A stretch of DNA of 64,000 nucleotides from Aminobacter carboxidus (GTDB taxonomy: Bacteria > Pseudomonadota > Alphaproteobacteria > Rhizobiales > Rhizobiaceae): assembly GCF_014863355.1 (NCBI RefSeq), contig NZ_JACZEP010000007.1, positions 186,001 to 250,000 on the forward strand, read 5' to 3'. The position numbers and the translations under genes are program-made. A model generated the notes under the pieces. The model was not told the DNA's origin, ran no database searches, and was given only the letters and a program-made list of their open reading frames with translations. Positions within the stretch are counted from its first letter, which is position 1. Each line of letters begins with the position of its first letter. Positions 1-9,116 of this stretch are shown in pieces.

Positions 1-485
1 CTGCACAGAATTTCGTCTTCTCCGAAGATTTCGTCTCCGCCGCGCGCACAGCACTGCAGGCCGGCGCGCCGATCTTCTGCGATGCGGAGATGGTGTCGCG
101 CGGCGTCACCCGCGCCCGCCTGCCCGCTGACAACGAGGTAATCTGCACGCTGCGCGACCCGCGCACGGCAGAGATCGCCAGGGAGATCGGCAACACCCGC
201 TCCGCCGCTGCGATCGACCTATGGGCCGACAAGCTCGCCGGCTCGGTCGTCGCCATCGGCAACGCCCCGACGGCATTGTTCTACCTGCTGGAAAAGCTGC
301 GTGACGGCGCGCCAAAACCCGCCGCCATCATAGGCATGCCGGTCGGCTTCGTCGGTGCGGCCGAATCCAAGGATGCGCTGGCCGAAAACTCCTATGGCGT
401 GCCCTATGCCATCGTGCGTGGCCGTCTCGGCGGTAGCGCCATGACGGCGGCAGCCCTCAATTCGCTGGCGAGGCCGGGCGTATGA
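1..485 (+). CDS. cobH: Precorrin-8X methylmutase CobH, 3' part
   Basis: CobH moves the C11 methyl group of precorrin-8X to C12, giving hydrogenobyrinate, in the oxygen-dependent cobalamin route. The open frame enters from the left edge, so the first residues and the catalytic His region are missing; 160 residues are visible of about 210 usual for the family. The hallmark GMPVGFVGAAESK lies near the C-terminus, and ALQAGAPIFCDAEMV is also typical of CobH. The stop overlaps the cobI start in ATGA, so the two are translationally coupled. A start at the ATG at 90 would cut the fold and is not used. Confidence 0.95.
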   Translation, partial: AQNFVFSEDFVSAARTALQAGAPIFCDAEMVSRGVTRARLPADNEVICTLRDPRTAEIAREIGNTRSAAAIDLWADKLAGSVVAIGNAPTALFYLLEKLRDGAPKPAAIIGMPVGFVGAAESKDALAENSYGVPYAIVRGRLGGSAMTAAALNSLARPGV

Positions 486-1231
486 GCGCTGCTGCAAAGG
501 GCCGCTTGATCGGTGTCGGCACTGGCCCGGGTGACCCCGAGCTGTTGACCGTCAAGGCCGTGCGCGCGCTGGCCGAGGCCGACGTGATCGCGCATTTCTC
601 CAAGCGCGGCGCCAACGGCAACGCCCGCACCATCACCGACGCGCATTTCCACGACGGCGTCATCGAGCTGCCGCTCGTCTATCCCGTCACGATCGAAATC
701 GACAAGGATCACGACGACTACCGAGCTGCCATCACAGGCTTCTACGAGGATTCAGCGCAAGCAGTGGCCGCCCATCTCGACCAGGGCCGTACGGTTGCGA
801 TCCTGTCGGAGGGCGACCCGCTGTTCTACGGCTCCTACATGCATCTGCATGTGCGCCTGTCGCATCTTTACCCGACCGAGGTCATCCCCGGCGTTACCGC
901 CATGTCAGGCTGCTGGTCGCAAACGGGCGTGCCGATCGTCCAGGGTGATGATGTGCTGTCGGTGCTGCCGGGCACGATGAGCGAATTCGAGCTCACCCGC
1001 CGCCTCGCTGACACCGATGCTGCGGTCATCATGAAGGTCGGCCGCAACCTGCCCAAGATCCGCAAGGCGCTGGAAGCTACCGGCAAGCTCGGCCGCGCCA
1101 TCTATGTCGAGCGCGGCACCATGCCGACGACGCGGCATATGCAGCTCGTCGACAAATCAGACGACATCGCCCCCTATTTCGCCATCGTGCTGGTGCCCGG
1201 CTGGGCCGGCAAGCCGGGAGCGGAAACGTGA
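482..1231 (+). CDS. cobI: Precorrin-2 C20-methyltransferase CobI
   Basis: SAM-dependent methylation of precorrin-2 at C20 to precorrin-3A. The 249 residues are a complete tetrapyrrole methylase: N-terminal GVGTGPGDPELLTVKAVRAL, the EGDPLFYGS loop in the middle and VIPGVTAMSGCW in the second half, all family signatures. The length is usual for CobI. It starts in ATGA overlapping cobH and ends in GTGA overlapping cobJ, so it sits inside a tightly coupled operon. The order H-I-J is the known cob order. Confusion with CbiL is possible only at the level of metal preference; the neighbours favour the aerobic enzyme. Confidence 0.95.
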   Translation: MSAAAKGRLIGVGTGPGDPELLTVKAVRALAEADVIAHFSKRGANGNARTITDAHFHDGVIELPLVYPVTIEIDKDHDDYRAAITGFYEDSAQAVAAHLDQGRTVAILSEGDPLFYGSYMHLHVRLSHLYPTEVIPGVTAMSGCWSQTGVPIVQGDDVLSVLPGTMSEFELTRRLADTDAAVIMKVGRNLPKIRKALEATGKLGRAIYVERGTMPTTRHMQLVDKSDDIAPYFAIVLVPGWAGKPGAET

Positions 1232-1992
1232 GCGGCCGCCTCGTCGTCATCGGCCTTGGGCCCGGCAATCCTGACCAGGTCACGCCCGAGGCCAGCCGCG
1301 CTGTATCAGAGGCGAGCCACTTCTACGGCTACAAGCCTTATCTCGACAGGCTCGAGCTACGCCCCGACCAGACCCGCGTCGCTTCCGACAACCGCGAGGA
1401 AATCTCGCGCTCCAACGCGGCCCTTGAAATGGCGGCAAGCGGCCATCGCGTCGCCATGGTCTCCGGCGGCGATCCCGGCGTGTTCGCCATGGCTGCTGCC
1501 GTCTGCGAAGCCATCGAAGCCGGCCCGAAAGAATGGCGCGACATCGATCTTGCTGTCATTCCAGGCGTCACCGCCATGCTCGCCGTCGCGGCCCGCGTCG
1601 GCGCCCCGCTTGGCCACGATTTCTGCGCCATCAACCTGTCGGACAATCTGAAGCCGTGGGATCTTGTCGAGCGTCGGCTCTTGGCAGCCGCCCAGGCAGG
1701 CTTCGTCATCTCGCTCTATAACCCGATCAGCAAGGCGCGGCCCTGGCAGCTGGGCAGCGCTTTGGAGACACTGCGTGCCCAGCTGCCAGCGACAACGCCG
1801 GTCATCTTCGGCCGCGCCGCCGGCCGGCCCGACGAACGCATCGAAATCGTCTTGCTTGGTGATGCCGATGCGCAGAAAGCCGACATGGCGACCTGCGTCG
1901 TCATCGGCTCGCCGGAAACGCGCCTGATCGAGCGCGACGGCAAGCCGCCGCTGGTCTACACGCCGCGCTTTTCCAGCGGAGCGGCGAAATGA
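1228..1992 (+). CDS. cobJ: Precorrin-3B C17-methyltransferase CobJ
   Basis: CobJ methylates precorrin-3B at C17 and drives ring contraction to precorrin-4. Of 254 residues, the N-terminal GLGPGNPDQVTPEA is the methylase entry motif; VSGGDPGVFAMA and VIPGVTAMLAVAARVGAPLGHD follow, the latter characteristic of CobJ/CbiH. It starts with GTG within the GTGA overlap with cobI. Its last 37 bases overlap the 3' end of cobK, which is transcribed towards it from the other strand. Confidence 0.95.
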   Translation: MSGRLVVIGLGPGNPDQVTPEASRAVSEASHFYGYKPYLDRLELRPDQTRVASDNREEISRSNAALEMAASGHRVAMVSGGDPGVFAMAAAVCEAIEAGPKEWRDIDLAVIPGVTAMLAVAARVGAPLGHDFCAINLSDNLKPWDLVERRLLAAAQAGFVISLYNPISKARPWQLGSALETLRAQLPATTPVIFGRAAGRPDERIEIVLLGDADAQKADMATCVVIGSPETRLIERDGKPPLVYTPRFSSGAAK

Positions 1993-2726
1993 TCGACCAT
2001 CTCGGCCAGCGCAGCAACGCTCGGTGCGGACGGCACGTCGGGCAGCTGCGGCCGGCGAAACAGGATCATCTCGATGCCGAGCTCCCGCGCCGCAGCGATC
2101 TTGCCATAGGTCGCTTGCCCGCCGCTGTTCTTGGCGACGATGACGTCGATCCTTTGCGCCTCGAGCAGCGCCCGCTCGTCCGCTTCGGCAAACGGCCCGC
2201 GCGCCAGGACATAAGATGCATCGGGCACACTGAGCGGCGGTTCGATCGGGTCGACGCTGCGGATGACATAGGCATGATGGGGTGCGGCCGCAAACACCGC
2301 CACCTCCTGCCGGCCAAGTGCCAGGAACACGCGGCGCGGCTCAGTGCCCAGCGCGGCGACCGCGTCTTCGGCATCGTCCACCAGCGTCCAACGATCGCCT
2401 TCGACCGGCTCCCAGCCGGGTCGGCGCAAGGCAAGGATCGGAACGCCGGAAATCCGCGCCGCCTCCGCCGCATTGGCAGATATGCGCGCCGCATAAGGAT
2501 GTGTGGCGTCGATCAGAAGGTCGCTCTTGTGCCCGGCCAGCCAATCGGCCAGCCCCTGCGCGCCACCGAAGCCACCAGTTCGCACCGGCACAGGCTGCTC
2601 GACCGGGTTTTCGGTTCGGCCGGCCAACGACAGCGTGATGTCGAGATCGCCGCGCGCGGCAAGCTTTGCCGCCAGCTGCCGCGCTTCGGTGGTGCCGCCC
2701 AAAATCAGAATGCGGTGGGTCATCAT
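1956..2726 (-). CDS. cobK: Precorrin-6A reductase CobK
   Basis: NADPH-dependent reduction of precorrin-6A to dihydro-precorrin-6A. The reading frame opens further upstream, but recognisable CobK sequence begins at [19 protein letters not shown], with the glycine-rich nucleotide motif at the N-terminus, so one of the paired ATGs at 2726 or 2723 is the start (256-257 residues, the usual size). It is antisense between cobJ and cobL: its 3' end overlaps cobJ by 37 bases and its start codon overlaps the cobL start on the other strand. DATHPYA, conserved in CobK/CbiJ, is present. The divergent pair must have promoters inside each other's coding sequence, or cobK is read from a separate transcript. 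Confidence 0.93.
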   Translation of the reverse strand: MMTHRILILGGTTEARQLAAKLAARGDLDITLSLAGRTENPVEQPVPVRTGGFGGAQGLADWLAGHKSDLLIDATHPYAARISANAAEAARISGVPILALRRPGWEPVEGDRWTLVDDAEDAVAALGTEPRRVFLALGRQEVAVFAAAPHHAYVIRSVDPIEPPLSVPDASYVLARGPFAEADERALLEAQRIDVIVAKNSGGQATYGKIAAARELGIEMILFRRPQLPDVPSAPSVAALAEMVDHFAAPLEKRGV

Positions 2727-3957
2727 GCCTGCTGAGTTCAACGCACCGACGCAAAAATGGCTGACCGTCGTCGGCATCGGCGAGGACGGTGTAGCGGGTC
2801 TCGGCGACGAGGCCAAGCGCGCGATATCGGCCGCTGCCCACGTCTTCGGCGGCAAGCGTCATCTGGCGCTGGCGGCTGAACTTGTCCGGGGCGCAGCCCG
2901 CCCCTGGCCCACGCCCTTCGACAGCGAGATGCGCGAGGTGGTTGCCTTGCGTGGCGAAAATGTCTGCGTACTCGCCTCGGGCGATCCTTTCTTGCATGGC
3001 GTCGGCGTCACCCTCGCCCGGGTCGTGCCGCCGGCGGAAATGCGCGTTCTTCCGGTCCCGTCCGCTTTCTCCCTTGCCGCCTCGCGGTTGGGCTGGGCGT
3101 TGCAAGACGTCGAGACGGTGTCGCTACACGGCCACGCCATCGACCTGATCCGCCCGCTGCTGCAGCCCGGCGCGCGCATCATCGCGCTGACGTCGGATGG
3201 CGAGGCTCCCGCCAGCATCGCCAGGCTCGTTGTCGACAGCGGTTTCGGCGCCTCGTGCCTGACGGTACTCGAAGCGCTCGGCGGCGCATCCGAGCGCCTC
3301 CGCACCGCCACTGCCGAAAGCTTCGACCTCGAAAACATCAATCCGCTCAACGTCCTGGCGCTCGAGCTTGAATCAAGTCCGCAGGCTCGGGTCCTGCCGC
3401 TGGTCTCCGGTCTCGCCGATGACCTGTTCGAGCATGACGGCCAGATCACCAAGCGCGAGATCCGCGCGGTCACACTGTCCACCCTCGCCCCGCGCCGAGG
3501 CGAGCTATTGTGGGACATCGGCGCCGGCTCCGGCTCGATCTCGATAGAATGGATGCTGTGCCACCACTCTTTGCGCGCCATAGCCATCGAGCACAATGCC
3601 GATCGAGCCGAGCGCATCGCGCGCAACGCCAATGCCTGCGGCGTGCCCGGCTTGACGGTTGTCAGCGGCGCGGCACCTGATGCGCTCGCCGGCCTGCCGA
3701 CGCCCGACGTGATCTTCGTCGGCGGCGGCGGTTCGGAAACAGGCGTTTTCGACGCGGCGATCGCAGCACTCCGTCCCGGCGGGCGCCTCGTCGCCAACGC
3801 CGTCACGCTTGAAATGGAAGCGCTGCTGCTCGCCCGCCATGCAGCGCTCGGCGGCGAAATGCTGCGCCTTCAAGTCTCCCGCGCCGCCTCTGTTGGCTCG
3901 ATGACCGGCTGGCGGCCGGCGATGCCGGTCACGCAGTGGAGCTGGGCCAAGCCATGA
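2725..3957 (+). CDS. cobL: Precorrin-6Y C5,15-methyltransferase (decarboxylating) CobL
   Basis: Bifunctional enzyme that methylates precorrin-6B at C5 and C15 and removes the C12 acetate carboxyl. It has 410 residues: an N-terminal tetrapyrrole methylase (CbiE part, beginning [11 protein letters not shown], with [10 protein letters not shown]) and a C-terminal Rossmann methyltransferase (CbiT part, with [14 protein letters not shown] and [13 protein letters not shown]). The frame is open much further upstream, over cobK on the other strand; the ATG at 2725 is chosen because family similarity begins just after it. It ends in ATGA overlapping cobE. Confidence 0.95.
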   Translation: MPAEFNAPTQKWLTVVGIGEDGVAGLGDEAKRAISAAAHVFGGKRHLALAAELVRGAARPWPTPFDSEMREVVALRGENVCVLASGDPFLHGVGVTLARVVPPAEMRVLPVPSAFSLAASRLGWALQDVETVSLHGHAIDLIRPLLQPGARIIALTSDGEAPASIARLVVDSGFGASCLTVLEALGGASERLRTATAESFDLENINPLNVLALELESSPQARVLPLVSGLADDLFEHDGQITKREIRAVTLSTLAPRRGELLWDIGAGSGSISIEWMLCHHSLRAIAIEHNADRAERIARNANACGVPGLTVVSGAAPDALAGLPTPDVIFVGGGGSETGVFDAAIAALRPGGRLVANAVTLEMEALLLARHAALGGEMLRLQVSRAASVGSMTGWRPAMPVTQWSWAKP

Positions 3958-4340
3958 TGGTCGCAGGCATTGGCTGCCGCAAAGGCGCGGCGCACGAAGA
4001 CATTCTTTCGGCAATCGAAACCGCGCTCGAAGCGCACGGCCTCGCGGTCACCGCACTGACGGCGCTGGCCACCGCAACGTTGAAGCGCGACGAGCCCGGC
4101 ATCCTGTCCGCCGCCCGCCAGCTCGACCTGCCCTTGCTCGTCGTCGACGATGCGGCACTGGCCGCCGTTGCGTCCCGCACGCTCAGCCATTCGCAGGCCT
4201 CGCAGCAAGCCGCCGGCACACCCTCGGTGTCCGAAGCCGCCGCTCTTGCCGCCGCCGGCACCAATGCCACCCTGCTCGGTCCGCGCACGATCGTCGGCCC
4301 CGCCACCTGCGCCATCGCCACTTCTGGAGCCACAGCTTGA
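3954..4340 (+). CDS. cobE: CobE/CbiG C-terminal-domain protein
   Basis: A 128-residue protein with the CobE/CbiG C-terminal fold, beginning [12 protein letters not shown], the conserved N-terminal strand and turn of the family. CobE is required in the aerobic pathway and is thought to bind intermediates, but its exact job is less clear than its neighbours'. The ATG at 3954 overlaps the cobL stop (ATGA); a GTG 18 bases upstream is possible but would overlap cobL more. The end overlaps the TTG start of cobM. Its place between cobL and cobM supports the call. Confidence 0.88.
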   Translation: MMVAGIGCRKGAAHEDILSAIETALEAHGLAVTALTALATATLKRDEPGILSAARQLDLPLLVVDDAALAAVASRTLSHSQASQQAAGTPSVSEAAALAAAGTNATLLGPRTIVGPATCAIATSGATA

Positions 4341-5101
4341 CCGTTCATTTCATCGGCGCCGGCCCAGGCGCGGCAGACCTCATCACCGTGCGCGGCAGCC
4401 GCCTGCTCGGCTCCTGCCCGGTCTGCCTTTATGCCGGTTCCATCGTCGCGCCGGAACTCCTGACGTACTGCCCCTCGGATGCCCGGCTGGTCGACACCGC
4501 CCCGATGTCGCTCGACGAGATCGAGGCCGAATATGTCGCTGCCCACAAGGCTGGCCACGACGTCGCGCGCCTGCATTCGGGCGATCTGTCTATATGGAGC
4601 GCCGTTGCCGAGCAGATGCGACGGCTGGACAAGCACGGCATCCCCTATACGCTGACCCCCGGCGTCCCTTCCTTTGCCGCAGCCGCAGCCGCACTGAAGC
4701 GCGAGCTGACGATTCCCGAAGTCGCCCAGAGCCTGGTGCTGACCCGCACCTCCGGCCGCGCATCGAAGATGCCGCCGGGCGAAACCCTCGCCGGCTTCGG
4801 CCGCACCGGCGCAACGCTTGCCGTCCACCTGTCCATCCACGCCATCGACCAGGTTGTAGCAGAGCTTACCCCGCATTACGGCCCGGAGTGCCCGGTCGCG
4901 GTGGTGTTCCGCGCCTCTTGGCCGGACGAGCGCATCGTCAGGGGCACGCTGTCGACCATCGCGGCAGAGCTGGCGAAGGACCCGATCGAGCGCACCGCCA
5001 TCGTCTTCGTCGGCCAGTCGCTGGCGGCAGAGGATTTCCGCGAAAGCTCGCTCTACGACGCCTATTATCAGCGCCGCTTCAGGGGCCGCGACGGGCTATG
5101 A
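4337..5101 (+). CDS. cobM: Precorrin-4 C11-methyltransferase CobM
   Basis: Methylates precorrin-4 at C11 to precorrin-5. The 254-residue tetrapyrrole methylase shows [20 protein letters not shown] at the N-terminus, [20 protein letters not shown] in the middle and [18 protein letters not shown], which are typical of CobM/CbiF. The start is a TTG in the TTGA overlap with cobE; no ATG or GTG lies closer to the conserved N-terminus. Its 3' end overlaps the 3' end of antisense cbiD by 34 bases. Confidence 0.95.
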   Translation: MTVHFIGAGPGAADLITVRGSRLLGSCPVCLYAGSIVAPELLTYCPSDARLVDTAPMSLDEIEAEYVAAHKAGHDVARLHSGDLSIWSAVAEQMRRLDKHGIPYTLTPGVPSFAAAAAALKRELTIPEVAQSLVLTRTSGRASKMPPGETLAGFGRTGATLAVHLSIHAIDQVVAELTPHYGPECPVAVVFRASWPDERIVRGTLSTIAAELAKDPIERTAIVFVGQSLAAEDFRESSLYDAYYQRRFRGRDGL

Positions 5102-6183
5102 CTTGGCGCGAAGGGCGCGTGCCCCATCAGCGCTCCGTCGCGGTTGAAGACGATGATCTCGATCGCGATGTCGGGGCTATCGAACACCGCGGCCGCCTGG
5201 CGCCAGGCAGCGCTTGCGACAGCGTCACCAATAGCGATGCCGGCCTTGTTGGCCTCGATGAAGGCTTCGGCCACCGTGTTGGCGCCCTTGATGCGGGCTT
5301 CGAGCCCGGCGTCCGCCCCAGCCTCGACCGCAACCGCAGCCAGGCCGTCGAGATCGGCCGAACCGCGGCTCGAATGCAGGTCGAGCAGGCCTTGGGCGAG
5401 TTTGGTCATCTTGGCGACGCCGCCGGCGATCGTCACCTTGGGCACCGGGTGGGCGCGGATGTATTTCAGCATGCCACCGACGAAGTCGCCCATGTCGATC
5501 AACTGCACCTCGTGCAAGCCATGGAGTTTCTGCACAGCCATCTCGGAAGCGTTGCCGGTCGAGCCCGCGACATGGTCGAAGCCCATCGCCCGCGCCACGT
5601 CGACGCCGCGATGGATCGAGTGAATCCAGGCCGAGCAGGAATAGGGAATGACGATGCCCGTCGTGCCCAGGATGGAGACGCCACCGAGGATGCCGAGACG
5701 CGGGTTGAGCGTCTTGAGCGCCATCTCCTCGCCGCCTGCGACGGAAATCTCGACCTCGACATCGGCGCCCTCGCCGAGCACCTCGGCCACCACGCCAGCG
5801 ATCATCTTGCGCGGCACCGGGTTGATCGAAGCTTCCCCCGGTGGGATCGGCAGGCCTGGCCGCGTCACCGTGCCCACGCCCTTGCCCGCCTTGAACACAA
5901 GACCGCTGCCGGCAGCGCCCGGCCGCACCGTACTCATCACCAGCGCGCCATGCGTGACATCTGGATCATCGCCGGCATCCTTGACGATGCCGGCCATCGC
6001 CCAGCCGTCGTCGCGCTCGTTCCTTGCCAGCGCAAAGGCCACGTTCTGACCGCCCGGCAAGGTGATTTCCACTGGGTCGGGAAACGCTCCCGTCTTCAAT
6101 GCCAAGCTCGCCGCCTTGGTGGCGGCGGTGGCGCAGGCACCGGTGGTCCAGCCGCGCTTGAGCGGACGATCTTCTTCATTCAT
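5068..6183 (-). CDS. cbiD: Cobalt-precorrin-5B C1-methyltransferase CbiD
   Basis: CbiD methylates C1 with loss of the C20 unit in the anaerobic route; in aerobic clusters CobF does this step. The 371 residues begin near [16 protein letters not shown], the strong CbiD N-terminal signature, and contain ITLPGGQNV and a later [11 protein letters not shown]. The ATG at 6183 is preferred; an in-frame ATG at 6219 would add 12 unconserved residues. The gene is antisense between cobM and cobA, overlapping cobM at its 3' end, with about 53 bases shared before the cobA start. No cobF is visible in the window, so CbiD may supply this step here. Confidence 0.93.
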   Translation of the reverse strand: MNEEDRPLKRGWTTGACATAATKAASLALKTGAFPDPVEITLPGGQNVAFALARNERDDGWAMAGIVKDAGDDPDVTHGALVMSTVRPGAAGSGLVFKAGKGVGTVTRPGLPIPPGEASINPVPRKMIAGVVAEVLGEGADVEVEISVAGGEEMALKTLNPRLGILGGVSILGTTGIVIPYSCSAWIHSIHRGVDVARAMGFDHVAGSTGNASEMAVQKLHGLHEVQLIDMGDFVGGMLKYIRAHPVPKVTIAGGVAKMTKLAQGLLDLHSSRGSADLDGLAAVAVEAGADAGLEARIKGANTVAEAFIEANKAGIAIGDAVASAAWRQAAAVFDSPDIAIEIIVFNRDGALMGHAPFAPSHSPSRPLKRR

Positions 6184-6236
6184 GACGCGATCTATAGGCT
6201 GGCAAAGCCAGTGCGTCATCGGCGAAAGCGACACGC

Positions 6237-7022
6237 ATGAGTCTCGAAAAGGCCATCTCGCGCCTGAACTACAGGCAGCACGAGCTCCAACCCGGCCATG
6301 TCTGGCTGGCCGGCGCCGGCCCCGGCGATCCCGGCCTGCTGACGCTCGACGTGCTGTCAGCGCTTTCCCAGGCCGATGCGCTGGTACATGACGCACTGGT
6401 TTCGCCCGAAATCGTTGCCGTTGCCGAGCAGGCGGAAAAGTTCTTCGTCGGCAAGCGCGGCGGCCGGCTGTCGATCCCGCAGGGCGACATCAATGCGCTC
6501 CTGGTCAAGCTGGCGCGCGAGGGCCGCAAGGTCGTGCGCCTCAAGGGCGGCCATCCCTTCGTCTTCGGCCGCGGGGCCGAGGAAGCGCTGGTGCTGACGC
6601 GCGAGAACATCCCCTGGCGTGTGCTGTCGGGCATCACCTCGGCCTTCGGTGGCCTGTCTTCGGCTGGGATTCCGGCCACCATGCGCGGCGTCAACGGCGC
6701 GATCATCCTGGCGACAGGCTTTGCCGCTGTCAGCGACGACCGCCCCGACTGGGCAGCGCTTGCCCGCACCGGCCAGCCCATCGTCATCTATATGGGCCTG
6801 ACCCACATGACTGAGACAGTGGCCGAACTGATGGCAGGCGGCCTGTCGGCTGATACGCCGGCCGCCTTCGTCGAAAACGCCTCGACACCCGAGGAGCGTA
6901 CGGTCACCGCCACCCTCGGCACGCTGGTCACTACAGCGGAGCGCGAAAAGGTCGTTTCGCCTTCCCTCATCGTCGTCGGCGGCATCGTTGCGCTGCGCGC
7001 CGACCTTCTGGGGCAAAAATGA
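6237..7022 (+). CDS. cobA: Uroporphyrinogen-III C-methyltransferase CobA
   Basis: SUMT: methylates uroporphyrinogen III at C2 and C7 to precorrin-2, the entry to the B12 branch. It has 261 residues with LAGAGPGDPGLLTLDVL, VRLKGGHPFVFGRGAEEA and SGITSAFGGLSSAGIP, the classical SUMT motifs. There is no siroheme-synthase (CysG N-terminal) domain, so it is the single-function form. It starts at an ATG 53 bases from the divergent cbiD start and ends in ATGA overlapping cobB. Confidence 0.96.
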   Translation: MSLEKAISRLNYRQHELQPGHVWLAGAGPGDPGLLTLDVLSALSQADALVHDALVSPEIVAVAEQAEKFFVGKRGGRLSIPQGDINALLVKLAREGRKVVRLKGGHPFVFGRGAEEALVLTRENIPWRVLSGITSAFGGLSSAGIPATMRGVNGAIILATGFAAVSDDRPDWAALARTGQPIVIYMGLTHMTETVAELMAGGLSADTPAAFVENASTPEERTVTATLGTLVTTAEREKVVSPSLIVVGGIVALRADLLGQK

Positions 7023-8332
7023 CGGCGCGTGGGCTGATTATCGGCGCACCGCGCTCCGGTTCGGGCAAGACCAGCGTCACCATCGGCCTGTTGCGCGCAC
7101 TTGCCCGCCGTGGCCTGAACGTTCGCGGCGCGAAATCCGGCCCCGACTACATCGATCCCGGCTTCCACAAGGCCGCTACCGGCCTGCCCGGCGTCAATCT
7201 AGACAGCTGGGCGATGGCTCCCTCGCTGCTCAACCAACTCGCGGCCGATGCCGCAGCCGACACCGACATTGTCATCATCGAAAGCGCGATGGGCCTGTTC
7301 GACGGCATCCCGGCGCCGCATGGCCGCTCGGGCGCAGCCGCCGATCTGGCCCGGCTCTACGGCCTGCCGGTATTGCTCGTGCTCGACGTTTCCGGCCAGT
7401 CGCAGACGGCTGCCGCCATCGCCAAGGGTTTCGCCACCTACGATGCCGATGTCCGCATCGCCGGCGCCGTGCTCAACCGCCTCGGCAGCGACCGCCACCG
7501 CAAGCTCGCCGGTGACGCCATCGAGGCGCTCGGCCTGCCAGTCGTCGGCGGCATCCTGCGCGACCCGACCTTGTCGATCCCCGAACGCCATCTCGGCCTC
7601 GTCCAGGCCGAAGAGCACGCCGACCTGATCGCCCATATCGACAGGCTCGCCGACATGGTCGAACGCTCGCTCGACCTCGACGCGATCATCGCGCTTGCGA
7701 CACCGCTGGCGCCCGAGGCGGGCGACCAGTCTTTCGCCCTGCCGCCACCCGGCCAGCGCATAGCGCTCGCCCGGGACGCCGCCTTCACCTTCCTCTACCC
7801 GCATGTCGCCGCTCGTTGGCGCACCATGGGTGCGGAGCTCGTGCCGTTCTCGCCGCTCGCCGACCAGGCCCCCGATGCTTCCTGCGACGTCTGCTGGCTG
7901 CCGGGCGGCTATCCCGAGCTGCATCCCGCTCGCCTTGCCGCCGCTTCCAACTTCCTGTCGGGCACTCGCCGTTTCGCCGAAACCAGGCCGGTCCACGGCG
8001 AGTGCGGTGGCTTCATGGTGCTGGGCGAGACCATCGAGGATGCCGAGGGCGTCACGCACGCCATGCTCGGCCTGCTTGGCCACGCCACCAGTTTCGCCAA
8101 ACGCAAGATGAACCTCGGCTACCGTCAGGCGCGCCTTGCTGCTGCTTGCCCGCTGGGTGAAGCCGGCAGTGCCATCCGTGGCCACGAATTCCATTACGCC
8201 CAGACCGTCACGAAGGGCGAGGATACCCCCCTCGGCGACATCGCCGATGGCCAAGGCAATCCGCTTGGCACGTTCGGCGGCCGGCGCGGCCATGTCACCG
8301 GCACGTTCTTCCACGCGATCGCCAGGGCCTGA
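7019..8332 (+). CDS. cobB: Hydrogenobyrinic acid a,c-diamide synthase CobB
   Basis: Glutamine- and ATP-dependent amidation of the a and c carboxyls of hydrogenobyrinate. The 437 residues comprise an N-terminal P-loop domain (GAPRSGSGKTSVTIGLLRAL, about residues 8-27) and a C-terminal type-1 glutamine amidotransferase domain with the cysteine in HGECGGFMVLGE. Length and domain order match CobB/CbiA. It starts in the ATGA overlap with cobA; the stop is one base before the cobS start. The hydrogenobyrinic acid substrate is inferred from the aerobic cluster. Confidence 0.95.
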   Translation: MTARGLIIGAPRSGSGKTSVTIGLLRALARRGLNVRGAKSGPDYIDPGFHKAATGLPGVNLDSWAMAPSLLNQLAADAAADTDIVIIESAMGLFDGIPAPHGRSGAAADLARLYGLPVLLVLDVSGQSQTAAAIAKGFATYDADVRIAGAVLNRLGSDRHRKLAGDAIEALGLPVVGGILRDPTLSIPERHLGLVQAEEHADLIAHIDRLADMVERSLDLDAIIALATPLAPEAGDQSFALPPPGQRIALARDAAFTFLYPHVAARWRTMGAELVPFSPLADQAPDASCDVCWLPGGYPELHPARLAAASNFLSGTRRFAETRPVHGECGGFMVLGETIEDAEGVTHAMLGLLGHATSFAKRKMNLGYRQARLAAACPLGEAGSAIRGHEFHYAQTVTKGEDTPLGDIADGQGNPLGTFGGRRGHVTGTFFHAIARA

Positions 8333-8333
8333 G

Positions 8334-9092
8334 ATGACCACGCCGGCAACCATCTTCGACGACCTGCGCATCGGCCTGGTGTTCTTTACCCGCCTGCCTT
8401 TGCCACATTTCGAGGTCAAGGGCCGTTCACTCGCCGACGCGATCTGGACGGCTCCGCTGATCGGCCTCGTCGTGGCGCTCTTGGCATGGCTCGCCTACGC
8501 CGTGGCCACGCTGCTCGGCCTTGCGCCCAGCCTTGCTGCAGCCCTCACCTTGACGGCAGGCATGCTGGTGTCGGGCTGCCTGCATGAAGACGGCCTGTCG
8601 GACACGGCGGACGGCTTTGGTGGCGGCCGCACGCGCGAACGCAAGCTCGAGATCATGCGCGACAGCCGCATCGGCACCTACGGCGCCTGTGCGTTGGCAC
8701 TGTCGATCCTTGCGCGTTGGGGCGCCATTGACGCACTTGCCACGCCCGGCCCCGTTTTTGTCGGCCTCGTCGTCGCCCACGCAGCCTCGCGCGCACTGAT
8801 CCCCATCTTCATGCAGATGCTGCCGCAGGCGCGGCTCGACGGTCTGTCGGTTGGCGTCGGCACCTTGTCCGACAGCGTTGTCCTGACGGCCCTTGCCATC
8901 GGCGCGCTGGCCCTGTTGCTGCTCGGCCTCAAGGGCGCGGTGGTCGCCGCCATCTGCCTTGCCCTGCTGTTTGTCGCCTTTCGAAAACTCTGCCTCGCCC
9001 AGATCGGCGGCCAGAGCGGCGACACCATAGGCGCCATCCAGCAGCTCGCCGAAATCATTTTGCTTTTCGCCGCTTCCGCCATCCTGACTTGA
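8334..9092 (+). CDS. cobS: Adenosylcobinamide-GDP ribazoletransferase (cobalamin synthase)
   Basis: Membrane enzyme that joins adenosylcobinamide-GDP to alpha-ribazole (phosphate), the last assembly step of cobalamin; it is called cobV in Pseudomonas denitrificans and is unrelated to the cobaltochelatase CobS. It has 252 residues, an N-terminal DDLRIGLVFFTRLPLP typical of the family, LHEDGLSDTADGFGGG with the acidic metal-binding residues, and several hydrophobic helices. The ATG at 8334 directly follows the cobB stop. The reading frame is open upstream, but that part overlaps cobB and is not conserved. Confidence 0.94.
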   Translation: MTTPATIFDDLRIGLVFFTRLPLPHFEVKGRSLADAIWTAPLIGLVVALLAWLAYAVATLLGLAPSLAAALTLTAGMLVSGCLHEDGLSDTADGFGGGRTRERKLEIMRDSRIGTYGACALALSILARWGAIDALATPGPVFVGLVVAHAASRALIPIFMQMLPQARLDGLSVGVGTLSDSVVLTALAIGALALLLLGLKGAVVAAICLALLFVAFRKLCLAQIGGQSGDTIGAIQQLAEIILLFAASAILT

Positions 9093-9116
9093 TTCAATCT
9101 TGGAGTTTTCGCAGCC

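Noticed and set aside
90-485. cobH starting at the internal ATG at 90
   Set aside because: The frame is open to the left edge with CobH-like sequence, so the gene simply enters from outside the window.
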